From an uncultured Brevundimonas sp. (GTDB lineage: Bacteria > Pseudomonadota > Alphaproteobacteria > Caulobacterales > Caulobacteraceae), in the NCBI RefSeq assembly GCF_943913055.1, contig NZ_CALTWS010000040.1:1-16215 (forward strand): DNA of 16,215 bases, written 5' to 3'. This document shows positions 6,098 to 13,690 of this stretch, piece by piece. The position numbers were made by a program, and so were the translations under genes. Positions within the stretch are counted from its first letter, which is position 1. The number at the start of each line of letters is the position of its first letter. Below the pieces are notes generated by a model. That model saw nothing but the letters and a program-made list of their open reading frames with translations, ran no database searches and was not told the DNA's origin.

Positions 6098-6126
6098 TTG
6101 CATCCCGCCGTCCCTTGTCGTATCTC
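6098..6126 (+). promoter_or_regulatory. Candidate promoter of tRNA-Gln
   Basis: TTGCAT (6098-6103) and TATCTC (6121-6126) are 17 bases apart on +, giving a start near 6133 and a leader of about 36 bases before tRNA-Gln. The -10 is only a fair match. The rest of the 6013-6168 gap shows no gene. Confidence 0.4.
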
Positions 6127-6168
6127 GCACGCCTTCCGGCGGTTCGGCCCCGGAAACGCCGGACCTGC

Positions 6169-6242
6169 TGGGGAATGGTGTAATGGTAACACAGCGGTTT
6201 TTGGTACCGTCGTTCTAGGTTCGAGTCCTAGTTCCCCAGCCA
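6169..6242 (+). tRNA. tRNA-Gln (anticodon TTG)
   Basis: A 74-base cloverleaf on +. Acceptor stem TGGGGAA/TTCCCCA is perfect, with discriminator G and an encoded CCA at 6240-6242. The D arm contains GTGTAATGGTAACAC, the anticodon stem GCGGT/ACCGT holds the loop TTTTGGT (anticodon TTG, reads CAA and by wobble CAG), and the T arm contains CTAGGTTCGAGTCCTAG. The tRNA is divergent from tRNA-Pro and sits 156 bases from it. Confidence 0.97.
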
Positions 6243-6269
6243 TCCTTCTTTACCCGTGCAAGAGTAAAT

Positions 6270-6283
6270 GCGGCCTTGGCCGC
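6270..6283. terminator. Short perfect hairpin between tRNA-Gln and the outer-membrane gene
   Basis: GCGGCC-TT-GGCCGC is a 6-bp GC-only stem in the 77-base convergent gap. On the - strand it is followed by ATTTACTCTT, so it could end the transcript of the gene finishing at 6320. On + it follows the T-rich stretch TCCTTCTTT after tRNA-Gln. The T-tracts are imperfect, so this is tentative. Confidence 0.3.
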
Positions 6284-6319
6284 GCCGCGGGATCGGCTCC
6301 GCGACGCGGCACTCGAGAC

Positions 6320-7693
6320 CTATTCGATCTTCAAGCGCAGGAAGATCGTCCCGCCGTCAGGATCGCCGCCGTAGATCGGCTCCAGGGGATCCGGCACGCG
6401 GTTGAGGCTGTACTGTGCACCGACGCCAAAACGGACGTTTTCGGCAAGCTGCCAGTCGTGGATCACACCGACCGATACCTTGGCGACGGTGTAGAGTGGG
6501 CCGTGGCCGCCACCGATGCCGGGCACCAGTTCATCGGTCTGAATCCGTTCAGCCCGCCCGAAGACGGTCCAGCGATGGTCGGGGCTGAAAGCGGTCTCGG
6601 CCAGCCAGGCGTCCTTGGACTCGCCGTGATCGTTGGTCTTGCGGCCCCAGGCCAGGGTCGAGGACCACCAGCCGTCGGTACCGATGTTGCGAGCATGGAT
6701 GGCGCTGGCCGACCATTTGGTCTCGTCTTCGTCCGGCTCTAGCTGTTCGGGGGCCGACACGTCGGCGTACGATACCTGCAAAGACCATTCCTGTGAGGGA
6801 TTCCAGCTGCCGCGCACGGCCCAGCTGTCCAGCCGAGGAGCGTCGAAATCGAACCGGTCCTGATCCGGCTCGCGCCCTTTGAAGGCCGAGGCCTCCAGCT
6901 TGAAGCTGTCATGGGCCCAGCCCAGGGTCGTGACGCCGAACACGATGTGTGTCGAGTCCAGCCAGTGGTGAGTGATTGGTGCCTCCGGGCCGTCCATCGC
7001 GCTCATGCGGTGCATGAAGGCGGGCGGGCCGAACGCGGGCTCGCCGGGGTAGCCGATATAGGCGAAGACGCTATCGCTGTCGGATAGCCGCCGCGAATAG
7101 CTGGCCGAGGCTTCCATGATCAGCTCGTGCGGATGTTGGCGATCGACCAAGGGGTTGATCCCGTCCGCCGTCTCGCCCGCCGCTAGCAGCAGGGGATAGC
7201 CCGACCTGCCCATGAAGGGGTCAGGGCTGGCCATCAGCCGCAGGTTCAGGGTCGAGCCGTCGGCGAAGTCACGTCGCGCCGCACCCATGATCATGCCGGA
7301 GACGAAGGTCTGGTCGTCGCCGCGCGGTCCGTTCTGACCAGTGTAGGTCAGGTTCAGCAGGGCGTGACCCATGAAGGTCCAGTCTCCATCGCTCCAGTGG
7401 ACGCCGCCGTGCCGCCCGGCGTCGGGTTGCCAGCTGGTGCCTGAGGCATCACGGCTCATGGGCCAGGGACCGAGAGGGCTGGTCATGGTGTGGCCGGAAT
7501 GATCCATGGTGGCCGGCTGAGCCTGCATTCGGCTCATGTCGTGATCCGCATGGGGGTCGAAGGAGGTGGTGGGCGCTGGCACCGGCGGCTGCGTCTGCGG
7601 AGCTGGATGGTGCGAGTGGTCCTGTGCGCTGGCTGCTTGGGCGAGCACGAGCAGGGATGCGCCGGCGAGCGGCGCGATGAAGCGGATAGCCAT
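6320..7693 (-). CDS. Outer-membrane beta-barrel protein with His/Met-rich N-terminus, probable metal-handling
   Basis: The 457-residue protein has a Sec signal peptide (residues 1-23, cleaved after ASA). The mature N-terminus, about residues 24-80, is dense in His and Met (HSHH, HADHDMSRM, TMDHSGHTM), a composition typical of copper or silver binding. The rest is built of alternating amphipathic segments rich in Trp, Tyr and Gly with polar turns (for example WTFMGHALLNLTYTGQNG, STLAWGRKTND) and ends IFLRLKIE, as expected for a porin-like barrel. A good AGGAG lies about 9 bases before the ATG at 7693. It follows the Cys/His-rich gene by 69 bases on the same strand. I infer a role in copper resistance or transport; I cannot name the family, and the barrel could also carry another substrate. 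Confidence 0.8.
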   Translation of the reverse strand: MAIRFIAPLAGASLLVLAQAASAQDHSHHPAPQTQPPVPAPTTSFDPHADHDMSRMQAQPATMDHSGHTMTSPLGPWPMSRDASGTSWQPDAGRHGGVHWSDGDWTFMGHALLNLTYTGQNGPRGDDQTFVSGMIMGAARRDFADGSTLNLRLMASPDPFMGRSGYPLLLAAGETADGINPLVDRQHPHELIMEASASYSRRLSDSDSVFAYIGYPGEPAFGPPAFMHRMSAMDGPEAPITHHWLDSTHIVFGVTTLGWAHDSFKLEASAFKGREPDQDRFDFDAPRLDSWAVRGSWNPSQEWSLQVSYADVSAPEQLEPDEDETKWSASAIHARNIGTDGWWSSTLAWGRKTNDHGESKDAWLAETAFSPDHRWTVFGRAERIQTDELVPGIGGGHGPLYTVAKVSVGVIHDWQLAENVRFGVGAQYSLNRVPDPLEPIYGGDPDGGTIFLRLKIE

Positions 7694-7762
7694 GAAGGCT
7701 CCTCGATAGGAAATGTCTGATCAGGGCGCGGCGCGGGGCCGCGCGGGCGGTGGTGGGCCTGA

Positions 7763-8086
7763 TCAGGCTTTCGGCGGGCCGTGCTCCGGTACGGGTGTGC
7801 GTCCGGTCGGCACGATCTCGGCACGGTCGGAAACCGGCACAGCGATACGCTGCGCCACCGTTCGCATCACTGGCACGTCCAGCCCGGCCACGCAGGCGAC
7901 ACAGCAGGCCATGCTCTTCATCGCCTTGTCCGGCGCATGATGAGGTTTGTCGGGCGCACCATGCTCGGCCATGGCCTCATGACAGGGTTGCGGCGCGGCA
8001 TTGGTCGCCGCCTGCGCCGGGACGGCACCCAGCATCAGGACGGCAAACGTCCCCGCCAGCAGCATCACTGTCCGCAACCACACCAT
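7763..8086 (-). CDS. Small exported Cys/His-rich protein, probable metal-binding
   Basis: The 107-residue product begins with a Sec signal peptide (MVWLRTVMLLAGTFAVLMLG, cleavage near AQA at 24-26). The mature part has four cysteines (Cys35 and CCxxC at 61-65) and a His/Met cluster (CHEAMAEHG at 35-43, HH at 49-50), which suggests soft-metal binding in the periplasm. It somewhat resembles the small Cys/His-rich proteins (such as DUF2946) often seen in copper-resistance loci, but I cannot confirm the family. The start is the ATG at 8086, placed directly before the signal peptide; a GTG at 8116 would add ten residues. It lies 60 bases after the oligopeptidase stop and 69 bases before the outer-membrane gene, so it probably forms an operon with the latter. 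Confidence 0.72.
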   Translation of the reverse strand: MVWLRTVMLLAGTFAVLMLGAVPAQAATNAAPQPCHEAMAEHGAPDKPHHAPDKAMKSMACCVACVAGLDVPVMRTVAQRIAVPVSDRAEIVPTGRTPVPEHGPPKA

Positions 8087-8146
8087 CCGATCAGGGTAGA
8101 CCGGGCACCCCGCCACCGCAACGCGTCTGGCTGCGGCGTTTCAGAC

Positions 8147-10378
8147 TCAGGCCGTCTCCCACCCCTTGTCGATGGCCCAGATGGCGAAGGCGTAGTCGTG
8201 GGCGACTTCCTTCAGGAAATCGAAGCGGCCCGAGGCCCCGCCGTGGCCGGCCTCCATATTGATCTTCAGCAGGATCGGCTTGCCCGAGGTGGTCGCGGGC
8301 CGCAGCTTGGCAACCCATTTTTCGGGCTCCCAATAGGTGACGCGCGGGTCGGACAGGCCGCCGGTGGCGAGGACCGCCGGATAGGCCTTGGGCTCGACCT
8401 GGTCGTAGGGGCTGTAGCTCATCATATAGTCGTAGGCTTCGGGGTCTTCGATGGGGTTGCCCCACTCCGGCCATTCAGGCGGCGTCAGCGGCAGGCTGGT
8501 GTCGCTCATGGTGTTGATGACGTCGACGAAGGGCACCTGGCCGATGACGCCGGCCCACAGGTCGGGCCGCATGTTGTTCACCGCCCCCATCAGCAGGCCG
8601 CCCGCCGAGCCACCCTGGGCCACGATGTTTCCGGCGGTGGCGTAGCGGCGCTGGATCAGGTGTTCGGCAGCGGCGATGAAGTCGGTGAAGGTGTTCTTCT
8701 TGGTCATCTTGCGGGCTGACAGAAACCAGTTCCAGCCCTTGTCCGACCCGCCCCGGATGTGGGCGATGGCATAGATCCAGCCGCGATCGACCAGAGACAG
8801 CCGCGAGGTCGAGAAGCTGGCCGCCATCGGAATGCCGTAGGAGCCGTAGCCGTAGAGCAGCAGCGGCGCCGAGCCATCGACCGGCGTCGACTTGCGCCGC
8901 AGGATGGTGACGGGCACCAGCTCGCCGTCGCTGGCCGGCGCGTTCAGCCGCTCGACGACATAGTCTTCCGGATTATGGCCCGACGGCACCTCCTGCACCT
9001 TGCGCAGGGTTCGTTCGCGCGTCGCCAGATCGTAGTCATAGGTCGAGGTCGGGGTGGACGGCGAGTTGTAGCCATAGCGCATGGTCGTGGTGTCGAACTC
9101 CGACGCCCCGGCCAGCGACAGGGAGAAGGCGGGTTCGTCGACGGCGATGTCGTGCTCGGCGCCTGCGCGGTCGCGGATGACAATCTTCGTATTGGCGTCG
9201 GCCCGTTCCTGACGTCCGATGAAGTCCTTCACCAGCGACACGCCCTCGATGAAGCGGCCGGGGGTGTGGGGGACCAGGTCGGTCCAGTTGGCCTTGGCCG
9301 GGGTCGCGGTCGGGGCCTCGACGATCTTGAAATCCACGCTGTCGTCGGCATTGGTGCGGATGACCCAGCGGTCGCCCCAGTGGTCTGCGTCATACAGGCG
9401 GCCGACGTGGCGGGGTTCCAGAACCACGGGCTCGGCCGTCGGGGTCGCGGCGGGGATGATCCGTGCCTCCGAGGTTTCCTGATTGGCGATGGAGATGACG
9501 ATGAACTGGTTGTCGGCGGTGACGCCCACGCCCTGGAACATGCCCTCGTCCGTCTCTTCATAGACCAGCGTCGTCTCGCCGCCGCGCGCGGGGCGGCGGA
9601 AGATTTTGTCGGGGCGGCCGTTGTCGTCGCGGTTGGTCCAGAAGATCCACTGGCTGTCGGGCGAGAAGGCGAAGTTGCCGCCCGCCGAGCCGATCGGATC
9701 GGGCAGGACCTCGCCGGTGGCCAGGTCCTTCACATAGATCTGATGCACCTCGGACCCCTGTGCGTCCTCCGCATAGGCGAACAGGCTGTGGTCCGGACTG
9801 TGATCGGCGGCGGAGACTTCCGAATAGGCCTTGCCCGCCGCCAGGGCGTTGGCATCCAGCAGAAGTTGCGGCGTCGGGGCGACCACGAAATTCTTGGTCA
9901 CCGGCTGGCCGTCGACCATGAAGGTCCCCTGGCGCTCGACCCGCATGTAGCGGGGATGCTGGTCGCCGGTCTTGTACTCGACATAATATTCCCACGGCCC
10001 GTCGGCGGCGGGGACGGAGCTGTCGTCCTGCTTGATGCGGCCCTTCATCTCCTCGAACATCGTGGCCTGCAGCGGCAGGGTGGAGGCCAGCATGGCCTCG
10101 CGATAGGCGTTCTCGGCCGTCAGATGCTCCTTGACGTCGGCCTTGATCAGGGTCGGGTCGCGCAGAACCGCCTGCCAGTTGTCGTCCTTCATCCACTGAT
10201 AGTCGTCGGTCCGGGTGCGGCCCAGCTGTTCGATGGTGACCGGGATCTTCTTGGCGACCGGCGGGACGGGACGGGCTTGCGGCATCGGGGCTCCAGAGGG
10301 GCGGGCGAGGGCGTTGGCAGGAAGCGCGGTCGCGGCCAGGGCGGCAGCGGAGGTGGCGAGAAGGTCGCGGCGGTTCAT
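8147..10378 (-). CDS. ptrB: Oligopeptidase B-type S9A serine peptidase with Tat signal
   Basis: The 743-residue enzyme has an N-terminal seven-bladed beta-propeller and a C-terminal alpha/beta-hydrolase domain (from about 480). The triad is Ser591 (GGSAGG), Asp677 (LSDPRV) and His712 (EAGHGG). Family stretches VPFVDVINTMSD, LPLTPPEWPEWGNP, YSPYDQV and YWEPEKWVAKLR point to oligopeptidase B, which cleaves short peptides after Lys or Arg, more than to prolyl oligopeptidase. The start at 10378 has AGGGG about 8 bases upstream and gives the N-terminus MNRRDLLATSAAALAATALPANALA, a twin-arginine signal with an Ala-x-Ala site. Classical oligopeptidase B is cytosolic, so this copy is probably exported folded to the periplasm. 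The gene is divergent from the trypsin-like protease gene; 86 bases separate the two starts. Confidence 0.93.
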   Translation of the reverse strand: MNRRDLLATSAAALAATALPANALARPSGAPMPQARPVPPVAKKIPVTIEQLGRTRTDDYQWMKDDNWQAVLRDPTLIKADVKEHLTAENAYREAMLASTLPLQATMFEEMKGRIKQDDSSVPAADGPWEYYVEYKTGDQHPRYMRVERQGTFMVDGQPVTKNFVVAPTPQLLLDANALAAGKAYSEVSAADHSPDHSLFAYAEDAQGSEVHQIYVKDLATGEVLPDPIGSAGGNFAFSPDSQWIFWTNRDDNGRPDKIFRRPARGGETTLVYEETDEGMFQGVGVTADNQFIVISIANQETSEARIIPAATPTAEPVVLEPRHVGRLYDADHWGDRWVIRTNADDSVDFKIVEAPTATPAKANWTDLVPHTPGRFIEGVSLVKDFIGRQERADANTKIVIRDRAGAEHDIAVDEPAFSLSLAGASEFDTTTMRYGYNSPSTPTSTYDYDLATRERTLRKVQEVPSGHNPEDYVVERLNAPASDGELVPVTILRRKSTPVDGSAPLLLYGYGSYGIPMAASFSTSRLSLVDRGWIYAIAHIRGGSDKGWNWFLSARKMTKKNTFTDFIAAAEHLIQRRYATAGNIVAQGGSAGGLLMGAVNNMRPDLWAGVIGQVPFVDVINTMSDTSLPLTPPEWPEWGNPIEDPEAYDYMMSYSPYDQVEPKAYPAVLATGGLSDPRVTYWEPEKWVAKLRPATTSGKPILLKINMEAGHGGASGRFDFLKEVAHDYAFAIWAIDKGWETA

Positions 10379-10464
10379 GATCGGCCCCTGTCGGTGAGGG
10401 CCGCACCTTGTGCGCGGTGCCCTCGCGCCGTCAAATGAACAAACGCCCATTATGGGATTGCGCC

Positions 10465-11289
10465 ATGTTCGACCTGCTGCCGCCCCCTCAGGATGTCGCC
10501 GCCCCCACGTGGGACCTGACGGTCGGGCTGATCAATGCGACGGTCCAGATCGACCAGCCGAACGACGACGGGACGCGGCGGGTGGGCACCGGCTTCCTGA
10601 TCGATGCGCCGCGCCCGGACGGCCAGCCACGCACCGTGCTGGTCACCGCCGCCCATGTGCTGGACGGGATGGCCAGGCCCGAGGCCCGGATTAGCTGGCG
10701 GGTCCAGATGCCGGAGGGGCGCTGGCGGTTTGCACCGGAGCCGGTGCGTATCCGCTCGGAGGACGGGCAGGCAATCTGGACGCGGCATCCCGATCGCGAC
10801 ATCGCCGTGATGGAGGTTTCGGCCCCGCCCGCCTTCGCCCGAGCGGCCATTTCGCTGGACTGGCTGGCCGACCGCGAGGCTTTCGAGCGCTGGCAGGTCG
10901 GGCCGGGGGACGAGATGCTGACGCTGGGCTATCCGCACGGCTATTCGGCCAATACGGCGGGGTTCGCGATCCTGAAGACCGGGCGGATCGCGTCGTGGCC
11001 TTTGACGCCGATCGACGCCTTCCCCAGTTTTCTGCTCGATTTCGCGGTCTTCCCCGGCAACTCGGGCGGGCCGGTGTTCTGGGTGCCGTCGGCGCGGCGG
11101 ACATCGGGCACAGCCGTGCCGGATCATCCCTATATCGCGGGCATTCTGGCACAGGAGATGCGCGTGCGGGGCGAGAGCACCGGGATCGGTTTCGTCCTGC
11201 ACGCCGCCTATATCCGCGAGGCGGTGGCCCTGCTGGATCAGCCCGCCAGCACCTCGGCCGACATCCGCTCCAGCAGCGCGCCGCCCTGA
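10465..11289 (+). CDS. Trypsin-like (S1 fold) serine protease without a signal peptide
   Basis: The 274-residue product has a complete chymotrypsin-type triad in order: His64 in VTAAHVL, Asp112 in HPDRDIAVM and Ser200 in FPGNSGGPVF; the GTGFLID strand (41-47) precedes it. There is no PDZ domain, so it is not a DegP or HtrA protein. No signal peptide is visible from the ATG at 10465 or from the alternative ATG at 10435, so a cytoplasmic location is inferred, possibly as a peptidase or stress protein with an unknown substrate. The gene is divergent from the oligopeptidase B gene. Its last 52 bases overlap the 3' end of the acyl-CoA dehydrogenase gene on the other strand. The C-terminal tail, about residues 258-274, is Ser/Ala/Pro-rich and may be a by-product of this overlap. 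Confidence 0.87.
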   Translation: MFDLLPPPQDVAAPTWDLTVGLINATVQIDQPNDDGTRRVGTGFLIDAPRPDGQPRTVLVTAAHVLDGMARPEARISWRVQMPEGRWRFAPEPVRIRSEDGQAIWTRHPDRDIAVMEVSAPPAFARAAISLDWLADREAFERWQVGPGDEMLTLGYPHGYSANTAGFAILKTGRIASWPLTPIDAFPSFLLDFAVFPGNSGGPVFWVPSARRTSGTAVPDHPYIAGILAQEMRVRGESTGIGFVLHAAYIREAVALLDQPASTSADIRSSSAPP

Positions 11290-13022
11290 CCGATAGTGGC
11301 CAGGCGGCTGGAGGCGTGGCCCAGGACGTTGGCCGCATAGACTTCGTACAGCGCGATCTTGCCTTCCAGCCAGGCGGTGTCGCCGCCACCGGCGTCCAGC
11401 CGCGCCTTGGCGGCCAGCGCCCCTTTGGCCAGCATCCAGCCGCCCGTAACGTCACCCAGCAGTTTCAGATAGCCGTCGGCGGCAGCCAGAACGTCGGCGG
11501 CTCCGTCTGCTGCAGCCTTGCGATCGAGGATCCAGAGGGTGGCGTCCTGCACAGCCTCGATGGCATTGGCGAACCTTTCAACGGGCTTGCCGGAATACAG
11601 TCGACCGAGGGCGGGCAGGGTGGCCTTGAACTCGGCGATCAGGTCCTTGGCCGACTGACCGCCGTCCATCGAGAGTTTGCGGCCCACCAGGTCCATGGCC
11701 TGGATGCCGTTGGTGCCCTCATAGATCGGGGCGATGCGGGCGTCGCGATAGTATTGGGCCGCACCGGTCTCCTCGATGAAGCCCATGCCGCCGTGGATCT
11801 GCACGCCCTGCGAGGCGACCTCGCAGCCGATGTCGGTCGACCAGGCCTTGGCGATGGGGGTAAACAGGTCCTCGCGACCCTTCCAGCGGCGGCGATCTTC
11901 TTCGGTCGCGGCATGTTTCGCGAGATCGGCGGCGACCCCGGTGGCCAGGCAGATGGCGCGGGCGGCGGCAATTTTGGCCTTCATCACCGACAGGGTGCGG
12001 CGCACGTCCGGGTGATCGATGATCGGGGCGTTGGACTGGCCGGTCCAGACGGAGCGGCCCTGCTTGCGGTCCAGCGCATAGGCCAGGGCGTGCTGATAGG
12101 CCATTTCGGCGATGCCGACGCCCTCGACGCCCACGGCCAGGCGCGCGGCATTCATCATGACGAACATGTGCGACAGACCCTGATTGGGCTCGCCGACCAG
12201 GGTCGCGGTCGCACCCTCATAGCTCATGACGCAGGTGGGGGAGGCGTGGATGCCCAGCTTGTGCTCGACACCGACGGGCCGGAAGGCGTTGCGGTCGCCC
12301 AGGGTGCCGTCCTCCTTCACATGGAATTTGGAGGCCAGGAACAGGCTGATCCCCTTGGGCCCGGCCGGCGCATCGGGCAGGCGGGCCAGCACCATGTGAA
12401 CGATGTTGTCGGTGGCGTCGTGGTCGCCCCAGGTGATGAAGATCTTCTGGCCGTTCAGGGCATAGGTACCGTCGCCGTTCGGCGTCGCGGTGGCGGTCAG
12501 CGAGCCCAGGTCCGAGCCCGCGTGTGGCTCGGTCAGAACCATGGCCCCGGTCCATTCGCCGCTGACCAGCCTGGGCAGATAGACTCGTTTTTGCTCCTCC
12601 GTGCCGTGGGCCTCCAGCGCCTCGATGGCGGCCAGCGACAGCATGGGGCACAGGCCGAAGGCCATGTTGGCGCTGTGCACGGTTTCGTACGCCGCCAGCT
12701 CGAGCGCCTTGGGCAGGGCCTGCCCGCCCGCCTCGGCCGAAGCCGTCAGGCCGGTCCAGCCGCCCTCGGCGAACTGACGATAGGCGTCGGCGAAGCCGGG
12801 CGCGGCCGTCACCGTGCCGTTGGCATAGAGCGAGCCCTTCTGGTCCCCGATCTTGTTCAGAGGAGCGAGCACCCCTTCGGAGAACTGGCCCGCCGCCTCC
12901 AGCACTGCGCCCATCAGTTCGCCGTCATAATCGGGAAACGCCCCGGTGGCGGCGACATCGTCGATGCCCGCGACCTCGGTCAGGGTGAACATCAGGTCGC
13001 GGATCGGGGCGCGATAGGTCAT
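11238..13022 (-). CDS. Acyl-CoA dehydrogenase, DmdC-type large family
   Basis: An FAD enzyme that makes the 2,3-double bond in acyl-CoA, in the cytoplasm, passing electrons to ETF. At 594 residues it belongs to the large subgroup with an extra C-terminal helical domain, as in 3-methylmercaptopropionyl-CoA dehydrogenase (DmdC) and long-chain ACADs. Visible motifs are the FAD/substrate loop MVLTEPHAGSDLGS (161-174), GQKIFITWGDHD (191-202), QIHGGMGFIEE (408-418) and the catalytic base Glu435 in IYEGTNGIQAMDL. DMSP use cannot be inferred; many homologues act on fatty acyl-CoAs. It starts at the ATG at 13022, facing the cytochrome b561 gene across 122 bases, and overlaps the protease gene tail to tail. 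No other beta-oxidation gene is in the window. Confidence 0.94.
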   Translation of the reverse strand: MTYRAPIRDLMFTLTEVAGIDDVAATGAFPDYDGELMGAVLEAAGQFSEGVLAPLNKIGDQKGSLYANGTVTAAPGFADAYRQFAEGGWTGLTASAEAGGQALPKALELAAYETVHSANMAFGLCPMLSLAAIEALEAHGTEEQKRVYLPRLVSGEWTGAMVLTEPHAGSDLGSLTATATPNGDGTYALNGQKIFITWGDHDATDNIVHMVLARLPDAPAGPKGISLFLASKFHVKEDGTLGDRNAFRPVGVEHKLGIHASPTCVMSYEGATATLVGEPNQGLSHMFVMMNAARLAVGVEGVGIAEMAYQHALAYALDRKQGRSVWTGQSNAPIIDHPDVRRTLSVMKAKIAAARAICLATGVAADLAKHAATEEDRRRWKGREDLFTPIAKAWSTDIGCEVASQGVQIHGGMGFIEETGAAQYYRDARIAPIYEGTNGIQAMDLVGRKLSMDGGQSAKDLIAEFKATLPALGRLYSGKPVERFANAIEAVQDATLWILDRKAAADGAADVLAAADGYLKLLGDVTGGWMLAKGALAAKARLDAGGGDTAWLEGKIALYEVYAANVLGHASSRLATIGQGGALLERMSAEVLAG

Positions 13023-13090
13023 GGGCGGGCACTCGGTTGCAGATCGATACCCACTTTTGCCGTGATCGCTCCCTGTCTTGCAAGCGGGCG

Positions 13091-13118
13091 CTTGGCCACA
13101 GGCGCGACCTGGGCCAAG
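13091..13118. promoter_or_regulatory. Inverted repeat CTTGGCC-N14-GGCCAAG in the ACAD/b561 divergent region
   Basis: Two perfect 7-base inverted arms (13091-13097 and 13112-13118) have centres 21 bases apart, two DNA turns, as expected for a dimeric regulator. The site ends 26 bases before the cytochrome b561 GTG and about 70 bases before the dehydrogenase start, so it could control either gene. It could also fold as a leader hairpin. No regulator gene is nearby. Confidence 0.45.
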
Positions 13119-13144
13119 GTGCCGTCATCAGAGCAGGAGTCACC

Positions 13145-13690
13145 GTGGCCGAACCCCGCAATCGTTATTCGACCGTTTCGCTGATCCTGCACTGGCTCAT
13201 TGCGGCGCTGGTCCTGACCCAGGTCCTGCTGATCACGGCGCACGAGGCGGGCGACCCACAGCGGACCTTCATCAATCTGCACAAGTCGGTGGGGCTGGGG
13301 ATACTGGTGCTGACGCTCGGTCGGATCGCATGGCGGGTGGCTAATCCGGCCATTGCTCTGCCGTCGCGCCTGCCGGTCTGGCAGAGGCTGGTGGCCCGGG
13401 TGACGCATGTGCTGTTCTACGTCGTGCTGATCGTCATCCCGCTGACGGGATGGGCGGCGTCCTCGGCCGCGGGGCGCGACATCGTCTGGTTCGGCCTGTT
13501 CAACTGGCCCTTGTTGCCTATCGGTGGCGGGCGCGAGACGGCGGGCCTGCTGATGGATATCCATGGGCTGGTGGTAAAGGGGCTGTACGTCCTGATCGCT
13601 CTGCATGTGCTGGGCGCGCTGAAGCATCACTTCATCGACCGGGACAACGTCCTGCACCGGATGATCCCGCTGATTCCGCGCCGCCCGTGA
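13145..13690 (+). CDS. Cytochrome b561 (YceJ/CybB family)
   Basis: A 181-residue inner-membrane di-heme b-type cytochrome with four hydrophobic segments (about 11-31, 47-64, 87-104, 140-161). Histidines at 16, 46, 140 and 154 fall where the heme ligands of E. coli CybB are (13, 45, 137, 151), so the heme pockets look intact; CybB oxidises quinol and passes electrons to oxygen species. I chose the GTG at 13145 because AGGAG lies 5 bases upstream and it gives the normal short N-terminus; the frame to 13037 would add 36 unlikely residues. Its stop overlaps the yceI start by 4 bases (GTGA). The b561-YceI pairing is common and suggests a shared envelope role, possibly quinone or isoprenoid handling. 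Confidence 0.93.
   Translation: MAEPRNRYSTVSLILHWLIAALVLTQVLLITAHEAGDPQRTFINLHKSVGLGILVLTLGRIAWRVANPAIALPSRLPVWQRLVARVTHVLFYVVLIVIPLTGWAASSAAGRDIVWFGLFNWPLLPIGGGRETAGLLMDIHGLVVKGLYVLIALHVLGALKHHFIDRDNVLHRMIPLIPRRP

Noticed and set aside
5806..6243. A 145-residue frame on - covering both tRNAs (contains SVAQPGRALPSGGRGRRFESSHSD and MAGELGLEPRTTVPKTAVLPLHH)
   Set aside because: These are well-known false translations of tRNA genes; the frame only reads through tRNA-Pro and antisense tRNA-Gln.
7716..7767. Two CTGATCAGG-type palindromes flanking GCGCGG-GG-CCGCGC, between the metal-type genes
   Set aside because: One copy covers the stop codon of the upstream gene and the arms are short; likely chance, with the central hairpin possibly limiting expression but not supported.
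8759..10438. A 559-residue open frame on + antisense to oligopeptidase B
   Set aside because: Its composition (Gly/Arg/Asp/Val/His-rich, no motifs) is the usual high-GC antisense shadow; the - strand gene has full catalytic motifs.
10379..10464. Possible promoters (such as TTGACG on -) in the divergent protease gap
   Set aside because: No -10 element at proper spacing was convincing on either strand.
10995..13184. A 729-residue open frame on + antisense to the acyl-CoA dehydrogenase
   Set aside because: Same shadow composition; the - strand gene is a complete DmdC-type enzyme.
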